Assembly (NCBI RefSeq): GCF_018323885.1
Contig: NZ_AP024585.1
Location: forward strand, 868,001-932,000
Direction: 5' to 3'
DNA: 64,000 nt
Origin: Citrobacter amalonaticus
Lineage (GTDB): Bacteria > Pseudomonadota > Gammaproteobacteria > Enterobacterales > Enterobacteriaceae
The notes beneath the pieces were generated by a model that had not been told where the DNA came from, made no database searches, and worked only from the letters and a program-made list of their open reading frames with translations. Each line of letters opens with the position of its first letter. Position 1 is the stretch's first letter. This document shows, one piece after another, positions 8,749 to 19,560 of this stretch. Made by a program: the position numbers and the translations under genes.

Positions 8749-9648
8749 ATGTCCCACATTAATTACAACCATCTCTATTACTTTTGGCACGTCTATAAGG
8801 AGGGGTCCGTGGTCGGTGCGGCGGAAGCGCTTTATTTAACGCCGCAAACTATCACCGGACAGATTAAAGCGCTTGAGGAACGCCTGCAGGGCAAACTCTT
8901 CAAGCGTAAGGGGCGAGGTCTGGAGCCCAGCGAGCTCGGTGAGCTGGTTTTTCGCTATGCGGATAAAATGTTTACTCTCAGCCAGGAGATGCTGGATATC
9001 GTGAACTACCGCAAAGAGTCCAATCTGTTATTTGATGTGGGGGTGGCGGATGCGCTGTCGAAGCGACTGGTCAGCAACGTACTGGATGCCGCCGTCGTTG
9101 AAGGGGAACAGATCCACCTGCGCTGTTTTGAATCAACCCACGAAATGCTGCTGGAACAGCTCAGCCAGCATAAGCTGGATATGATTATCTCGGATTGCCC
9201 GATTGACTCGACGCAACAGGAAGGGCTGTTTTCGGTGAAGATTGGCGAGTGTAGCGTGAGCTTCTGGTGTACCCAGCCGTTACCGGAAAAATCCTTCCCG
9301 GCCTGTCTGGAAGAGCGACGTTTGCTGATCCCCGGCCGGCGTTCGATGTTAGGACGCAAGTTGCTGAACTGGATTAATTCCCAGGGGCTGAAGGTCGAGA
9401 TTCTGGGAGAGTTCGATGACGCCGCATTGATGAAAGCCTTTGGCGCAACGCACAACGCGATTTTCGTGGCCCCGACGCTCTATGCGCATGACTTTTACGC
9501 AGACGATTCGGTGGTCGAAATTGGTCGCGTGGAGAATGTGATGGAGGAATACCATGCCATCTTTGCTGAGAGGATGATTCAGCATCCGGCGGTACAGCGT
9601 ATCTGTAATACGAACTATTCGGCGTTATTTACGCCCCAGAACAAATAG
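8749..9648 (+). CDS. nhaR: LysR-type activator NhaR
   Basis: A 299-residue LysR-family regulator that activates nhaA in response to intracellular Na+. The N-terminal winged helix-turn-helix ([39 protein letters not shown], described here by its span, residues 4-42) is followed by the substrate-binding domain. The ATG at 8749 follows GAGAGAGTGT. It shares its terminator with the convergent rpsT. Confidence 0.96.
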   Translation: MSHINYNHLYYFWHVYKEGSVVGAAEALYLTPQTITGQIKALEERLQGKLFKRKGRGLEPSELGELVFRYADKMFTLSQEMLDIVNYRKESNLLFDVGVADALSKRLVSNVLDAAVVEGEQIHLRCFESTHEMLLEQLSQHKLDMIISDCPIDSTQQEGLFSVKIGECSVSFWCTQPLPEKSFPACLEERRLLIPGRRSMLGRKLLNWINSQGLKVEILGEFDDAALMKAFGATHNAIFVAPTLYAHDFYADDSVVEIGRVENVMEEYHAIFAERMIQHPAVQRICNTNYSALFTPQNK

Positions 9649-9657
9649 TCCAGACAT

Positions 9658-9685
9658 AAAAAAACCCGCTTGCGCGGGTTTTTTC
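9658..9685. terminator. Bidirectional terminator between nhaR and rpsT
   Basis: AAAAAACCCGC / GCGGGTTTTTT with a short TTGC loop. A-runs and T-runs on both sides let it stop transcripts arriving from either convergent gene. Confidence 0.9.
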
Positions 9686-9708
9686 ACAAAGCAACAATCA
9701 ACAGGCGA

Positions 9709-9993
<285 letters not shown>

Positions 9994-10019
9994 CTATATG
10001 GACAATTCAAAGGCCGAGG

Positions 10020-10048
10020 AATATGCCCTTTTAGCCTTCTTTTGTCAA
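10020..10048 (-). promoter_or_regulatory. Sigma-70 promoter of rpsT
   Basis: On the minus strand, TTGACA (10048-10043) is separated by exactly 17 bp from CATATT (10025-10020), about 50 bp before the rpsT start. A GC-rich stretch follows the -10, as expected for stringently controlled ribosomal genes. E. coli rpsT has two promoters; a second one further right (to about 10150) is likely but I could not fix it. The rest of the 9973-10300 gap holds the ribF leader and no gene. Confidence 0.8.
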
Positions 10049-10300
10049 TGGATTTGTGCAAATAAGCGCCGTTAATCTAGCGGCACTCGTTACGTAGTGA
10101 TGGCGCAGGATTCTACCAGCTTGCGGTCTGTGAATACAGCTTTTCAGCGATAAAAATTGAATTGCTTTGTCAGTTTGTGGTCGGTATTTGCCTCAGGGTA
10201 ATGAAATCCATCTGCTTTCTGTTTCGCCACATCAATCGCCGGTTAACCTTGACCGCCGTACAAGGTATACTTTGGCGATTTTCACTGTTTTGAGCCAGAC

Positions 10301-11239
10301 ATGAAGCTGATACGCGGCATACATAATCTCAGTCAGGCCCCACACGGGTGTGTGCTGACTATTGGTAATTTCGACGGCGTGCATCGTGGTCATCGTGCGC
10401 TGCTGCAAGGTTTGCAGGAAGAAGGGCGCAGGCGTGGCTTACCGGTGATGGTGATGATTTTTGAGCCGCAGCCGCTCGAACTGTTTGCGACAGACAAAGC
10501 CCCTGCGCGGCTGACCCGCCTGCGTGAAAAATTGCGTTATCTCGCGCAATGCGGCGTCGATTACGTGCTGTGCGTGCGCTTTGACCGCCGTTTCGCCGCC
10601 CTGACGGCACAGACCTTTATCAGCGAACTGCTGGTGAATCGTCTTGGGGTGCAATTTCTCGCGGTGGGGGATGATTTCCGCTTTGGCGCTGGTCGCGAAG
10701 GCGATTTCTTGTTATTACAGAAGGCGGGTGTGGAATATGGTTTCGATATTACCAGCACCCAAACCTTCTGCGACGGCGGCGTGCGTATCAGCAGTACCGC
10801 CGTGCGTCAGGCGCTGGCACAGGACAACCTGGCCCTCGCCGAAAGCCTGTTGGGCCATCCGTTTACCATTTCAGGCCGTGTTGTACACGGTGATGAACTC
10901 GGGCGCACCATTGGTTTCCCGACGGCAAACTTACCGCTGCGTCGTCAGGTTTCCCCGGTAAAAGGGGTCTATGCGGTAGAAGTGATGGGGCTTGGCGAGA
11001 AGCCATTGCCCGGCGTGGCGAACATCGGGACCCGTCCGACGGTTTCGGGCGTGCGCCAGCAACTGGAAGTGCATCTGCTGGATGTTGCAATGGACCTCTA
11101 TGGTCGCCATATAGATGTAGTGCTGCGTAAAAAAATACGCAATGAACAGCGATTTGCTTCGCTGGATGAACTCAAAGCGCAGATTGCGCGAGATGAATTA
11201 ACTGCCCGTGATTTTTTTGGGCTATCAAAACCGGCTTAA
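10301..11239 (+). CDS. ribF: Bifunctional riboflavin kinase / FAD synthetase
   Basis: A 312-residue cytosolic enzyme making FMN then FAD. The N-terminal nucleotidyl-transferase domain has [10 protein letters not shown] (about 22-31) and the [10 protein letters not shown] motif (about 164-173). The C-terminal flavokinase domain has [11 protein letters not shown] (about 202-212) and the [10 protein letters not shown] motif. The length matches E. coli RibF (313). It starts the ribF-ileS-lspA-fkpB-ispH operon, and ileS begins 34 bp downstream. Confidence 0.97.
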   Translation: MKLIRGIHNLSQAPHGCVLTIGNFDGVHRGHRALLQGLQEEGRRRGLPVMVMIFEPQPLELFATDKAPARLTRLREKLRYLAQCGVDYVLCVRFDRRFAALTAQTFISELLVNRLGVQFLAVGDDFRFGAGREGDFLLLQKAGVEYGFDITSTQTFCDGGVRISSTAVRQALAQDNLALAESLLGHPFTISGRVVHGDELGRTIGFPTANLPLRRQVSPVKGVYAVEVMGLGEKPLPGVANIGTRPTVSGVRQQLEVHLLDVAMDLYGRHIDVVLRKKIRNEQRFASLDELKAQIARDELTARDFFGLSKPA

Positions 11240-11273
11240 AGGCCTGGGTAATCAATACGGAACCGAGAATCTG

Positions 11274-14090
11274 ATGAGTGACTATAAATCAACCCTGAAT
11301 TTGCCGGAAACAGGGTTCCCGATGCGCGGCGATCTCGCCAAGCGTGAACCGGGAATGCTGGCGCGTTGGACTGATGATGACCTGTACGGCATCATTCGTG
11401 CGACCAAAAAAGGCAAAAAAACCTTCATTCTGCATGATGGCCCTCCTTATGCGAATGGCAGCATTCATATTGGTCACTCGGTTAACAAGATTCTGAAAGA
11501 CATTATCGTGAAGTCCAAAGGACTCGCGGGATATGACTCGCCTTACGTTCCGGGTTGGGACTGTCACGGTCTGCCGATCGAACTGAAAGTGGAGCAGGAA
11601 TTCGGCAAGCCGGGCGAAAAATTCACCGCGGCGGAGTTCCGTGCGAAGTGCCGTGAGTACGCTGCAACTCAGGTTGACGGGCAACGTAAAGACTTTATCC
11701 GTCTGGGCGTGCTCGGCGACTGGTCGCATCCGTATCTGACGATGGACTTCAAAACGGAAGCCAACATCATCCGCGCGCTGGGCAAAATCATCGGCAATGG
11801 TCATCTGCATAAAGGCGCGAAACCGGTGCACTGGTGCGTAGACTGCCGTTCTGCGCTGGCAGAAGCGGAAGTGGAATACTACGACAAAACCTCTCCGTCG
11901 ATCGACGTGGCCTTTGTTGCAGCGGATCAGGACGCGGTGAAGGCAAAATTTGGCGTGGCGAATGTCAACGGGCCAATCTCGTTGGTCATCTGGACCACCA
12001 CACCGTGGACGCTGCCGGCAAACCGCGCGATTTCCGTGGCGCCGGACTTTGACTACGCGCTGGTACAAATCGACGGTCAGGCGGTGATCCTGGCAAAAGA
12101 TCTGGTTGAAAGCGTGATGCAGCGCATTGGCGCGACAGACTATACCGTTCTCGCCACCGTAAAAGGGGCGGAGCTTGAACTGCTGCGCTTTACCCATCCG
12201 TTTATGGGCTTCGACGTTCCGGCGATTCTCGGCGATCACGTGACGCTGGATGCCGGTACTGGCGCGGTACATACCGCGCCAGGCCATGGTCCGGATGACT
12301 ATGTCATCGGCCAGAAATACGGTCTGGAAGTTGCTAACCCGGTAGGTCCGGACGGCGCTTATCTGCCGGGTACTTATCCGACACTGGACGGTGTGAACGT
12401 CTTTAAAGCGAACGATATTGTGGTTGCGCTGCTGACCGAAAAAGGTGCGCTGCTGCACGTTGAGAAAATGCAGCACAGCTATCCGTGCTGCTGGCGTCAC
12501 AAATCACCTATCATCTTCCGTGCAACCCCGCAGTGGTTCATCAGCATGGATCAGAAAGGTCTGCGCGAGCAGTCTCTGAAAGAGATCAAAGGCGTGCAGT
12601 GGATCCCGGACTGGGGTCAGGCGCGTATCGAATCGATGGTAGCGAACCGTCCTGACTGGTGTATTTCTCGTCAGCGTACCTGGGGCGTGCCGATGTCTCT
12701 GTTCGTTCACAAGGACACTGAAGAGCTGCACCCGCGCGCCATCGAACTGATGGAAGAAGTGGCAAAACGCGTTGAAGTTGACGGTATTCAGGCCTGGTGG
12801 GATCTCGACCCGAAAGACATTCTGGGTGACGAAGCCGATCAGTACGTGAAAGTGCCGGATACCCTGGACGTCTGGTTTGACTCTGGTTCAACGCACTCCT
12901 CCGTCGTGGATGTCCGCCCGGAGTTCGCCGGTCATGCTGCGGATATGTATCTGGAAGGCTCCGACCAGCATCGTGGCTGGTTCATGTCGTCTCTGATGAT
13001 CTCTACCGCGATGAAAGGCAAAGCGCCGTATCGCCAGGTACTGACGCACGGTTTTACCGTCGATGGTCAGGGCCGCAAGATGTCCAAGTCTATCGGTAAC
13101 ACCGTTTCGCCGCAGGATGTGATGAACAAACTGGGCGCTGACATTCTGCGTCTGTGGGTGGCATCAACCGACTACACTGGTGAAATGGCGGTATCGGATG
13201 AGATCCTCAAACGTGCTGCCGACAGCTATCGTCGTATCCGTAACACCGCGCGCTTCCTGCTGGCGAACCTGAACGGGTTTGATCCGGCGAAAGACATGGT
13301 GAAACCGGAAGAGATGGTGGTACTGGACAGATGGGCGGTGGGCTGCGCGAAAGCGGCGCAGGAAGACATTCTGAAAGCGTACGAAGCCTACGATTTCCAC
13401 GAAGTGGTACAGCGCCTGATGCGTTTCTGCTCCGTCGAAATGGGGTCGTTCTATCTCGACATCATCAAAGACCGTCAGTACACCGCGAAAGCGGAAAGCC
13501 GGGCGCGTCGCAGCTGTCAGACCGCGCTGTACCATATCGCGGAAGCGCTGGTACGCTGGATGGCGCCGATCATGTCCTTCACCGCAGATGAAATCTGGGG
13601 CTACCTGCCGGGTTCTCGTGAGCAGTATGTCTTCACCGGTGAGTGGTACGAAGGCTTGTTTGGTCTGGCGGACAGCGAAGCGATGAACGATAGCTTCTGG
13701 GACGAGCTGCTGAAAGTGCGTGGCGAAGTGAACAAAGTGATCGAACAGGCGCGTGCGGATAAGAAAGTGGGCGGTTCTCTGGAAGCGGCAGTCACCCTGT
13801 ACGCCGAACCTGAACTGGCTGCGAAGCTGACCGCACTGGGCGATGAATTACGATTTGTCCTGTTGACCTCCGGGGCGAAAGTCGCTGACTATGCCGGGGC
13901 TCCTGCAGATGCGCAGCAGAGCGAACTGCTCAAAGGGCTGAAAATCGCCCTGAGTAAAGCCGAAGGTGATAAGTGCCCGCGTTGCTGGCATTACACGACG
14001 GATGTCGGCAAGGTAGCGGAACACGCAGAAATTTGCGGACGCTGTGTCAGCAACATCGCCGGTGATGGCGAAAAACGTAAGTTTGCCTGA
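11274..14090 (+). CDS. ileS: Isoleucyl-tRNA synthetase
   Basis: A 938-residue class Ia synthetase that charges tRNA-Ile and edits mischarged valine. The HIGH motif ([16 protein letters not shown]), the CP1 editing domain ([13 protein letters not shown], about 245), the KMSKS motif ([10 protein letters not shown], about 600) and the C-terminal zinc site (CPRCWHYT...CGRCVSN) are all present. The ATG at 11274 ([19 protein letters not shown]) is the E. coli start; the frame remains open upstream inside ribF but that part overlaps it. The last base of its stop is the first base of the lspA ATG. Confidence 0.98.
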   Translation: MSDYKSTLNLPETGFPMRGDLAKREPGMLARWTDDDLYGIIRATKKGKKTFILHDGPPYANGSIHIGHSVNKILKDIIVKSKGLAGYDSPYVPGWDCHGLPIELKVEQEFGKPGEKFTAAEFRAKCREYAATQVDGQRKDFIRLGVLGDWSHPYLTMDFKTEANIIRALGKIIGNGHLHKGAKPVHWCVDCRSALAEAEVEYYDKTSPSIDVAFVAADQDAVKAKFGVANVNGPISLVIWTTTPWTLPANRAISVAPDFDYALVQIDGQAVILAKDLVESVMQRIGATDYTVLATVKGAELELLRFTHPFMGFDVPAILGDHVTLDAGTGAVHTAPGHGPDDYVIGQKYGLEVANPVGPDGAYLPGTYPTLDGVNVFKANDIVVALLTEKGALLHVEKMQHSYPCCWRHKSPIIFRATPQWFISMDQKGLREQSLKEIKGVQWIPDWGQARIESMVANRPDWCISRQRTWGVPMSLFVHKDTEELHPRAIELMEEVAKRVEVDGIQAWWDLDPKDILGDEADQYVKVPDTLDVWFDSGSTHSSVVDVRPEFAGHAADMYLEGSDQHRGWFMSSLMISTAMKGKAPYRQVLTHGFTVDGQGRKMSKSIGNTVSPQDVMNKLGADILRLWVASTDYTGEMAVSDEILKRAADSYRRIRNTARFLLANLNGFDPAKDMVKPEEMVVLDRWAVGCAKAAQEDILKAYEAYDFHEVVQRLMRFCSVEMGSFYLDIIKDRQYTAKAESRARRSCQTALYHIAEALVRWMAPIMSFTADEIWGYLPGSREQYVFTGEWYEGLFGLADSEAMNDSFWDELLKVRGEVNKVIEQARADKKVGGSLEAAVTLYAEPELAAKLTALGDELRFVLLTSGAKVADYAGAPADAQQSELLKGLKIALSKAEGDKCPRCWHYTTDVGKVAEHAEICGRCVSNIAGDGEKRKFA

Positions 14091-14578
14091 TGAGTAAGCC
14101 TCTTTGTTCAACAGGGCTACGCTGGCTGTGGCTGGTGGTAGTCGTGCTGATTATCGATTTGGGCAGCAAGTACCTGATCCTCCAGAATTTTGCTCTGGGG
14201 GATACGGTGCCGCTGTTCCCGTCGCTTAATCTGCATTATGCGCGTAACTATGGTGCGGCATTTAGCTTCCTCGCCGATAGCGGCGGCTGGCAGCGCTGGT
14301 TCTTTGCCGGTATCGCGATCGGTATCTGTGTCATTCTGGCGGTGATGATGTATCGCTCCAGCGCGACGCAAAAGCTGAATAATATCGCGTATGCGCTAAT
14401 CATTGGCGGCGCGCTGGGGAACCTGTTCGACCGCCTGTGGCATGGTTTCGTGGTCGATATGATCGATTTCTACGTCGGGGACTGGCATTTTGCTACGTTT
14501 AACCTCGCCGATAGTGCGATCTGTATCGGCGCTGCAATGATTGTCCTGGAAGGATTCCTGCCGAAAAAGCAGGCGTAA
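14090..14578 (+). CDS. lspA: Lipoprotein signal peptidase II
   Basis: A 162-residue inner-membrane aspartyl peptidase that cuts signal peptides from diacylglyceryl-prolipoproteins. It has four membrane spans. The conserved blocks [15 protein letters not shown] and the two catalytic-Asp motifs GNLFDRL and FNLADSAI are present. The start overlaps the ileS stop by one base (TGATG), indicating translational coupling. Confidence 0.97.
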   Translation: MSKPLCSTGLRWLWLVVVVLIIDLGSKYLILQNFALGDTVPLFPSLNLHYARNYGAAFSFLADSGGWQRWFFAGIAIGICVILAVMMYRSSATQKLNNIAYALIIGGALGNLFDRLWHGFVVDMIDFYVGDWHFATFNLADSAICIGAAMIVLEGFLPKKQA

Positions 14579-14583
14579 TACAG

Positions 14584-14667
14584 TGCCGGATGGTGGCGTA
14601 ATCGCCTTATCCGGCCTATAAAATAGCGCGATCCTTGTAGGCCCGATAAGTGCAAGTGCCATCGGGC
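14584..14667. repeat. REP pair (BIME-like) between lspA and fkpB
   Basis: Two head-to-head palindromic units: GCCGGATGGTGGCG...CGCCTTATCCGGCC and GTAGGCCCGATAAGTGCAAGTGCCATCGGGC. They are typical enterobacterial REP elements. They may stabilise the upstream mRNA inside the operon. Confidence 0.85.
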
Positions 14668-14700
14668 TAACTGGTGAGTCACAACAAGTGAGCAACCTGC

Positions 14701-15150
14701 ATGTCTAAATCAGTACAGAGTAACAGTGCGGTGCTGGTGCACTTCACCTTAAAACTCGACGATGGCTCCACCGCAGAGTCAACCCGTAATAACGGCAAGC
14801 CCGCGCTTTTTCGCCTGGGGGATGGTTCTCTGTCTGAAGGACTGGAGCAACATCTTCTCGGACTGAAAGACGGCGATAAAACCACTTTTTCCCTGGAGCC
14901 GGATGCCGCGTTTGGCATCACGACGCCTGACCTGATTCAGTATTTCTCGCGCCGCGAATTTATGGACGCCGGCGAACCTGAAATCGGGGCTATTATGCTC
15001 TTTACCGCAATGGACGGCAGTGAGATGCCTGGTGTGATCCGTGAAATCAACGGTGACTCGATCACCGTCGATTTTAACCATCCGCTGGCCGGGCATACCG
15101 TTCATTTTGATATTGAAGTGCTGGAAGTCGATCCGGCACTGGAGGCGTAA
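14701..15150 (+). CDS. fkpB: FKBP-type peptidyl-prolyl isomerase SlpA/FkpB
   Basis: A 149-residue cytosolic FKBP with an inserted chaperone flap. FKBP landmarks are visible: [12 protein letters not shown] at the N-terminus, [25 protein letters not shown], and the C-terminal [16 protein letters not shown]. It assists proline isomerisation and folding. Together with lspA upstream and ispH 1 bp downstream of its stop it forms the conserved operon end. Confidence 0.95.
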   Translation: MSKSVQSNSAVLVHFTLKLDDGSTAESTRNNGKPALFRLGDGSLSEGLEQHLLGLKDGDKTTFSLEPDAAFGITTPDLIQYFSRREFMDAGEPEIGAIMLFTAMDGSEMPGVIREINGDSITVDFNHPLAGHTVHFDIEVLEVDPALEA

Positions 15151-15151
15151 A

Positions 15152-16102
15152 ATGCAGATCCTGTTGGCCAACCCGCGCGGTTTTTGCGCTGGTGTAGACC
15201 GCGCTATCAGCATTGTTGAAAACGCGCTGGCCATCTACGGCGCGCCGATTTACGTTCGTCATGAAGTGGTACATAACCGCTACGTGGTCGACAGCCTGCG
15301 CGAACGCGGGGCGATTTTCATCGAGCAGATCAGCGAAGTGCCAGACGGCGCGATCCTGATCTTTTCCGCGCACGGCGTCTCTCAGGCGGTGCGCAACGAA
15401 GCGAAAGGCCGTGACCTTACCGTCTTTGATGCGACCTGTCCGCTAGTAACCAAAGTGCATATGGAAGTGGCGCGCGCCAGTCGTCGTGGCGAAGAGTCGA
15501 TCCTGATTGGTCACGCCGGACACCCTGAAGTGGAAGGCACAATGGGGCAGTACAGCAACCCGGCAGGGGGCATGTACCTGGTTGAATCGCCGGAAGATGT
15601 TTTTTCGCTCAAGGTGAAAAACGAAGGCAAGCTCTCCTTTATGACCCAGACCACGCTCTCCGTGGACGATACCTCAGACGTGATTGACGCACTGCGTCAG
15701 CGCTTCCCGAAAATCGTCGGACCGCGTAAAGATGACATTTGCTACGCCACTACCAACCGTCAGGAAGCGGTGCGCGCGCTGGCGGAGCAGGCGGATGTTG
15801 TGCTGGTGGTGGGCTCAAAAAACTCATCGAACTCCAACCGTCTGGCTGAACTGGCGCAGCGGATGGGGAAAGCGGCATTTCTGATTGACGATGCGACCGA
15901 TATCCAGGAAGCCTGGGTGAAAGAGGCGAAATGCGTGGGCGTGACTGCAGGCGCGTCAGCGCCGGATATTCTGGTGCAAAACGTCATCGCTCGCCTACAG
16001 GAACTCGGCGGCGGCGAAGCGGTTCCGCTGGAAGGCCGCGAAGAGAATATTGTCTTCGAAGTGCCAAAAGAGCTGCGACTCGACATTCAGCAGGTTGATT
16101 AA
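15152..16102 (+). CDS. ispH: 4-hydroxy-3-methylbut-2-enyl diphosphate reductase
   Basis: A 316-residue [4Fe-4S] enzyme, the last step of the MEP pathway, giving IPP and DMAPP. The cluster cysteines are in [12 protein letters not shown] (Cys12), [12 protein letters not shown] (about 96) and VTAGASAP's preceding helix segment with Cys near 197 ([11 protein letters not shown]). The HGVS and GHPEVEGT motifs are also intact. The ATG at 15152 gives the E. coli length; the longer frame from 15041 overlaps fkpB and is rejected. Confidence 0.97.
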   Translation: MQILLANPRGFCAGVDRAISIVENALAIYGAPIYVRHEVVHNRYVVDSLRERGAIFIEQISEVPDGAILIFSAHGVSQAVRNEAKGRDLTVFDATCPLVTKVHMEVARASRRGEESILIGHAGHPEVEGTMGQYSNPAGGMYLVESPEDVFSLKVKNEGKLSFMTQTTLSVDDTSDVIDALRQRFPKIVGPRKDDICYATTNRQEAVRALAEQADVVLVVGSKNSSNSNRLAELAQRMGKAAFLIDDATDIQEAWVKEAKCVGVTAGASAPDILVQNVIARLQELGGGEAVPLEGREENIVFEVPKELRLDIQQVD

Positions 16103-16105
16103 AAT

Positions 16106-16130
16106 GCGGGGAGCCTGGCTCCCCGTTTTG
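16106..16130. terminator. Terminator between ispH and the convergent SDR gene
   Basis: GCGGGGAGCC / GGCTCCCCG with a T-run (TTTTG) on the plus strand, and AAAA before it (TTTT on the minus strand). It can end both the ribF-ispH operon and the long accessory operon running from the right. Confidence 0.85.
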
Positions 16131-16913
16131 CTATTCGTCGTCTTCATCCTGCATGATGGCGCTACGTCCCCCGTCCATCACGATAGTAGTGCCCGCAATA
16201 AATCCGGCTTTTTCGCTGCTTAAAAACAGACACAGTTCACCCACTTCTTCCGGCCTGCCGATGCGTCCAACCGGATGCTTCTTCACCGTTTTTTCCCGGG
16301 CAATTCGGGCATCTGGGTGCCCGTCAAACCACGCCTGATTGCCAGCGGTATCAATAAAGCCCGGCGCGATACCGACGGTGCGGATCGCCGGTCCCCATTC
16401 GATAGTCAGACTTTGCACTAACGATAGCAGTGCACGCTTGGTAATGTTGTACGGCGCACAGCCGGGCATGGTGGAAAATGCGTGATTGGAGGTGATCACC
16501 AGAATCACACCGCGGCTTTTTTGCAGCGCCGGGCGGGCGCATTTCGCCAGATACCAGTGCGAACGCAGATTCAAATCCAGATTATGCGACCAGTCGCTCT
16601 CTTCACAGTCGATACCTTTGAACACGTTTTTCCCGGCATTGGAAACCACGATATCAATGCGTCCAAACAGCTTCTCCGCATCGATGACGAACTGTTTGAT
16701 TGCCGCCGTTTGCGTCACATCGACGGAAAAGTAGTGATAGCGGCCAGCAAATTCCTCCAGCATCTGACGGGCGGCGGGGGCTTTCTCCAAAGAGGAAAAT
16801 GCGCAGCCAATCACGATATCACCGTGTTGCAAAAAGGTACGAGCGATGGCTTCGCCGATGCCCTGGCTGGTGCCGGTTACCAGCACGACGCGGGGCGTAT
16901 GTTGCGTGGTCAT
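16131..16913 (-). CDS. SDR-family NAD(P)-dependent dehydrogenase (probable sugar 1-dehydrogenase)
   Basis: A 260-residue classical short-chain dehydrogenase. The cofactor motif T13-G-T-S-Q-G-I-G20, the N-A-G block (VVSNAGKN), the catalytic Y-N-I-T-K and the PGFIDT segment are intact. It is the last gene of the accessory operon and lies 9 bp after the DapA-like gene. With a lactonase in the same operon, oxidation of an aldose at C1 to its lactone is the most economical role (galactose or fucose dehydrogenase type). A reductase acting on a keto-deoxy acid, as in some oxidative fucose pathways, is the alternative. The substrate is inferred from context only. Confidence 0.75.
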   Translation of the reverse strand: MTTQHTPRVVLVTGTSQGIGEAIARTFLQHGDIVIGCAFSSLEKAPAARQMLEEFAGRYHYFSVDVTQTAAIKQFVIDAEKLFGRIDIVVSNAGKNVFKGIDCEESDWSHNLDLNLRSHWYLAKCARPALQKSRGVILVITSNHAFSTMPGCAPYNITKRALLSLVQSLTIEWGPAIRTVGIAPGFIDTAGNQAWFDGHPDARIAREKTVKKHPVGRIGRPEEVGELCLFLSSEKAGFIAGTTIVMDGGRSAIMQDEDDE

Positions 16914-16922
16914 GTTTATCCC

Positions 16923-17831
16923 TTACGCTAAGTTAAAATCATGGATCAGTTGGGTAATCGCCTGTCGATCGACTGTGTTAAGCACCCAGCCAGGACGGCG
17001 ACAGTAGTCGCTGGCGATAATACCGCGCTGCATCAGCAGCGTTTTTTCCGCCTGAATGATGTATTCGCAATGGCTCATCCAGCGCTGAATAAACGGCAAC
17101 AGTTGCTGGTGCAAAGCCTGCGCCTGCTCAACTTCGCCTGCTTGCCAGTGGCGATAAATCTGCACATACACCTCGGTAAACGAACAGCCGGGCATCACAC
17201 CTTTGCCGCCCGCGTCCAGCATTTGCAACATATACAAACCAGCATAGCCGTTCAGAACGCAGGCTTGTGGCGCATGACGCAGGAATTCGCGGGTGTATTC
17301 CACAGGTGGGTTGCACTCGATTTTAAATACCGCATGTGGATAACGTTCCGCCACGGCGGCGAGCTGTTCCGGCGTAATCGGCAACCCGGTTTCGCCTGGC
17401 GCATATTGCACTATCACCGGAATATCAACGGCTTCCAGTACCGTGTAGATATGTGCCTGAATCGCCTGAGGGCTGGGCGAGAGAAAAAACGGTGGCAGCA
17501 GCATCAGTGCATCGGCACCCAGCGCCTGATAGCGCTTTGCCCGCTTGATAGCAATTTCTGTACTGTGATCCGTCACGGAAAAGGCGCGATACAGCGAACT
17601 ACCCGCCAGGGTGCCGACCATCAGTTGCGCCAGACGATCACGCTCGCTGTCATCCAGCTTGGGAAATTCACTGGCGATGCCAAACAGCGTTGCCCCATTC
17701 GCGCCGCTGGTGGCGAGATGTTCCAGCAGGCGAACAAAGCTGCGTTCGTCGATCTCGCCCTGCGGTGTAAACGGCATGGCGACAATAGGATTCACGCCGA
17801 TGATGTCTGCGGCGGTGTATTGCGTACTCAT
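16923..17831 (-). CDS. DapA/NanA-family aldolase (probable 2-keto-3-deoxy sugar acid aldolase)
   Basis: A 302-residue class I aldolase of the dihydrodipicolinate synthase / N-acetylneuraminate lyase family. The N-terminal strand [17 protein letters not shown], the phosphate/carboxylate-loop GIASEFPKL (replacing the usual GTTGE), the catalytic Tyr in VIVQYAPGE (about 140) and the Schiff-base Lys in AVFKIECNP (about 168) can be seen. It would cleave a 2-keto-3-deoxy acid to pyruvate plus an aldehyde, or dehydrate it. The start overlaps the dehydratase stop as ATGA. True DapA is excluded by context and divergent motifs. The exact substrate is unknown. Confidence 0.75.
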   Translation of the reverse strand: MSTQYTAADIIGVNPIVAMPFTPQGEIDERSFVRLLEHLATSGANGATLFGIASEFPKLDDSERDRLAQLMVGTLAGSSLYRAFSVTDHSTEIAIKRAKRYQALGADALMLLPPFFLSPSPQAIQAHIYTVLEAVDIPVIVQYAPGETGLPITPEQLAAVAERYPHAVFKIECNPPVEYTREFLRHAPQACVLNGYAGLYMLQMLDAGGKGVMPGCSFTEVYVQIYRHWQAGEVEQAQALHQQLLPFIQRWMSHCEYIIQAEKTLLMQRGIIASDYCRRPGWVLNTVDRQAITQLIHDFNLA

Positions 17832-19540
17832 TCCATCTCCTCCCTGTCGGCCAGTACCGCGCCCTGTGCAGCGGGCAGCGCCCAGCGGCGATAAAGGCGT
17901 AGAAAACCGCGTGGCACTTCTTTATAGACCGGCTTCCAGTTTTCACGGCGTTGGGTGAGAGTCTTTTCATCAACATGCAGAGTGAGCAAACGTGTTGGGA
18001 TGTCGATGGAGATTTCATCGCCATCCGCTACCAACCCCAGTGCACCGCCTTCCGTGGCTTCCGGGGAAATATGGCCGACGAACAGACCACGGTTAGAACC
18101 CGAGAAACGTCCATCGGTGATCAGCGCGCACGTATCTGAGAGTCCCATTCCTTCGAGGCACTTCATCGGTTTATACATTTCCGGCATGCCAGGCCCGCCT
18201 TTGGGGCCTTCGTAGCGGAGCACCAGCACGCTGCCCGGCTGAATATTTCCTGACATGATGGCGTCGACCGATTCCTGTTCGCTGTTGAATACTACCGCCG
18301 GGCCACGGAAGGTCATCAAATTTTCAGGGACGGCGGCGGGTTTCACTACGCAGCCCAGTGGTGACAGATTGCCATGCAGAACGGCTACGCCTGCTTCACT
18401 GCGTACCGGGATTGCCAGCGAACGAATGACTTCCGGACGCGTGGTTTTGTGTCCTTCCGCCAACAGTTCTGCTTTGGTTTTTCCGACCACGGTCAGCGCA
18501 TCGCGGTTCATCAGCGCAGCAATTTCATGCTCAACGGCGCGAACGCCATCCGCTTCCCAGAAATCGATCATGTCATGTTCCGAAGCCGGATAGAGCGACG
18601 CGACCAGCGGCACCTGATGGCTAAGTTTGTCAAAAGCGGAGAGAGGCAAGTGCCCCAACTCTGCTTCGTAATGAATAGCCTGAAGATGGAGAATTGCGTT
18701 GGTGGAGCCGCCGGTCGCCAGCAGATAGACCATGGCGTTATGAATGGATTCTGGCGTGATTATCTGGCGCGCGTTAATTCCTTCGCGCACCAGTGTCACG
18801 GCCTGCTTTCCGGTTTCTACTGCACAGTCGCGTCGTTCCTGCGAAATGGCGGGCAACGTGCTGCTGCCCGGCAGGCTCATACCCAGCACTTCCGCGATAC
18901 AGCACATGGTGTTCGCTGTGCCGTACATGGTGCAGGAACCCGGGCCAGGCTCGGCGATATTTTCGATGTGGGCAAACTCTTCTTCGGTGATTTCGCCGCG
19001 TTTTTTCCAGCCGATGGCTTCCGTGACGATATTGCCGTCCCAGTGCTTGCCCTTGTATTCTGCAGGGTACATTGGGCCACCGTTAACCATAATGGCCGGA
19101 ATATCCAGACGCGCGGCGGCCATCAGCATGGCAGGCACGATTTTGTCACACGAACCAAGTAACACCATGCCATCAAAGCGGTGAGCGCGCATCATGCTCT
19201 CAATCGACATAGCGATCACTTCACGGGCAGCGAGAATATAGCGCATCCCCAGATGCCCTTCGGCAATACCGTCGCAGGGGGCAATAGTGCCGAAGACCAT
19301 CCCTACGCCACCTGCTTCGTCGATGCCTTTCAGCACGTTTGCCGTCAGTTCATTGAGATTGGCATGTCCGGCGGTGGCATTGGTGTAGCTGTTCACCACG
19401 GCAATCACCGGACGACGCAGTTGTTCGTCCGTATGGCCCATGGATTTGTAGAGTGCGCGCTTTAACGCGCCGTCATCACCCTCGAGGATGGAGCTGAAAT
19501 GCGTGCCGCAACTGGCACATCCTCCACATTCACTCTTCAT
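17828..19540 (-). CDS. IlvD/Edd-family sugar-acid dehydratase
   Basis: A 570-residue Fe-S dehydratase that would turn an aldonate into a 2-keto-3-deoxy acid. Family blocks are visible: [16 protein letters not shown] (about 44-59), [12 protein letters not shown] with cluster Cys131, [12 protein letters not shown] with Cys203, and the C-terminal [10 protein letters not shown]. The first cluster Cys of [2Fe-2S] members is Gly58 here, as in [4Fe-4S] IlvD. Unusually the N-terminus is C5-x2-C8-x2-C11. I chose the ATG at 19540 because it has AAGAGAG just upstream; ATGs at 19555/19558 and 19588 lack a site. It takes the place that DgoD (enolase superfamily) holds in E. coli dgo. True valine/isoleucine IlvD is unlikely in this setting. 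Confidence 0.82.
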   Translation of the reverse strand: MKSECGGCASCGTHFSSILEGDDGALKRALYKSMGHTDEQLRRPVIAVVNSYTNATAGHANLNELTANVLKGIDEAGGVGMVFGTIAPCDGIAEGHLGMRYILAAREVIAMSIESMMRAHRFDGMVLLGSCDKIVPAMLMAAARLDIPAIMVNGGPMYPAEYKGKHWDGNIVTEAIGWKKRGEITEEEFAHIENIAEPGPGSCTMYGTANTMCCIAEVLGMSLPGSSTLPAISQERRDCAVETGKQAVTLVREGINARQIITPESIHNAMVYLLATGGSTNAILHLQAIHYEAELGHLPLSAFDKLSHQVPLVASLYPASEHDMIDFWEADGVRAVEHEIAALMNRDALTVVGKTKAELLAEGHKTTRPEVIRSLAIPVRSEAGVAVLHGNLSPLGCVVKPAAVPENLMTFRGPAVVFNSEQESVDAIMSGNIQPGSVLVLRYEGPKGGPGMPEMYKPMKCLEGMGLSDTCALITDGRFSGSNRGLFVGHISPEATEGGALGLVADGDEISIDIPTRLLTLHVDEKTLTQRRENWKPVYKEVPRGFLRLYRRWALPAAQGAVLADREEME

Positions 19541-19560
19541 AGCACTCTCTTTCATCATGA

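Noticed and set aside
11289..12500. 403-codon open frame antisense to ileS
   Set aside because: It lies wholly opposite ileS, which has all expected motifs. The translation is rich in His/Arg/Gln without domain features, typical of an antisense shadow in GC-rich coding DNA.
16941..17894. 317-codon open frame antisense to the DapA-like gene
   Set aside because: The opposite strand encodes a coherent aldolase with conserved Lys and Tyr; this frame has no family features.
17828..19540. Biosynthetic IlvD (branched-chain amino acids)
   Set aside because: The gene is embedded in a sugar-acid operon with kinase, aldolase and lactonase and has a divergent N-terminus; no other ilv gene is near.
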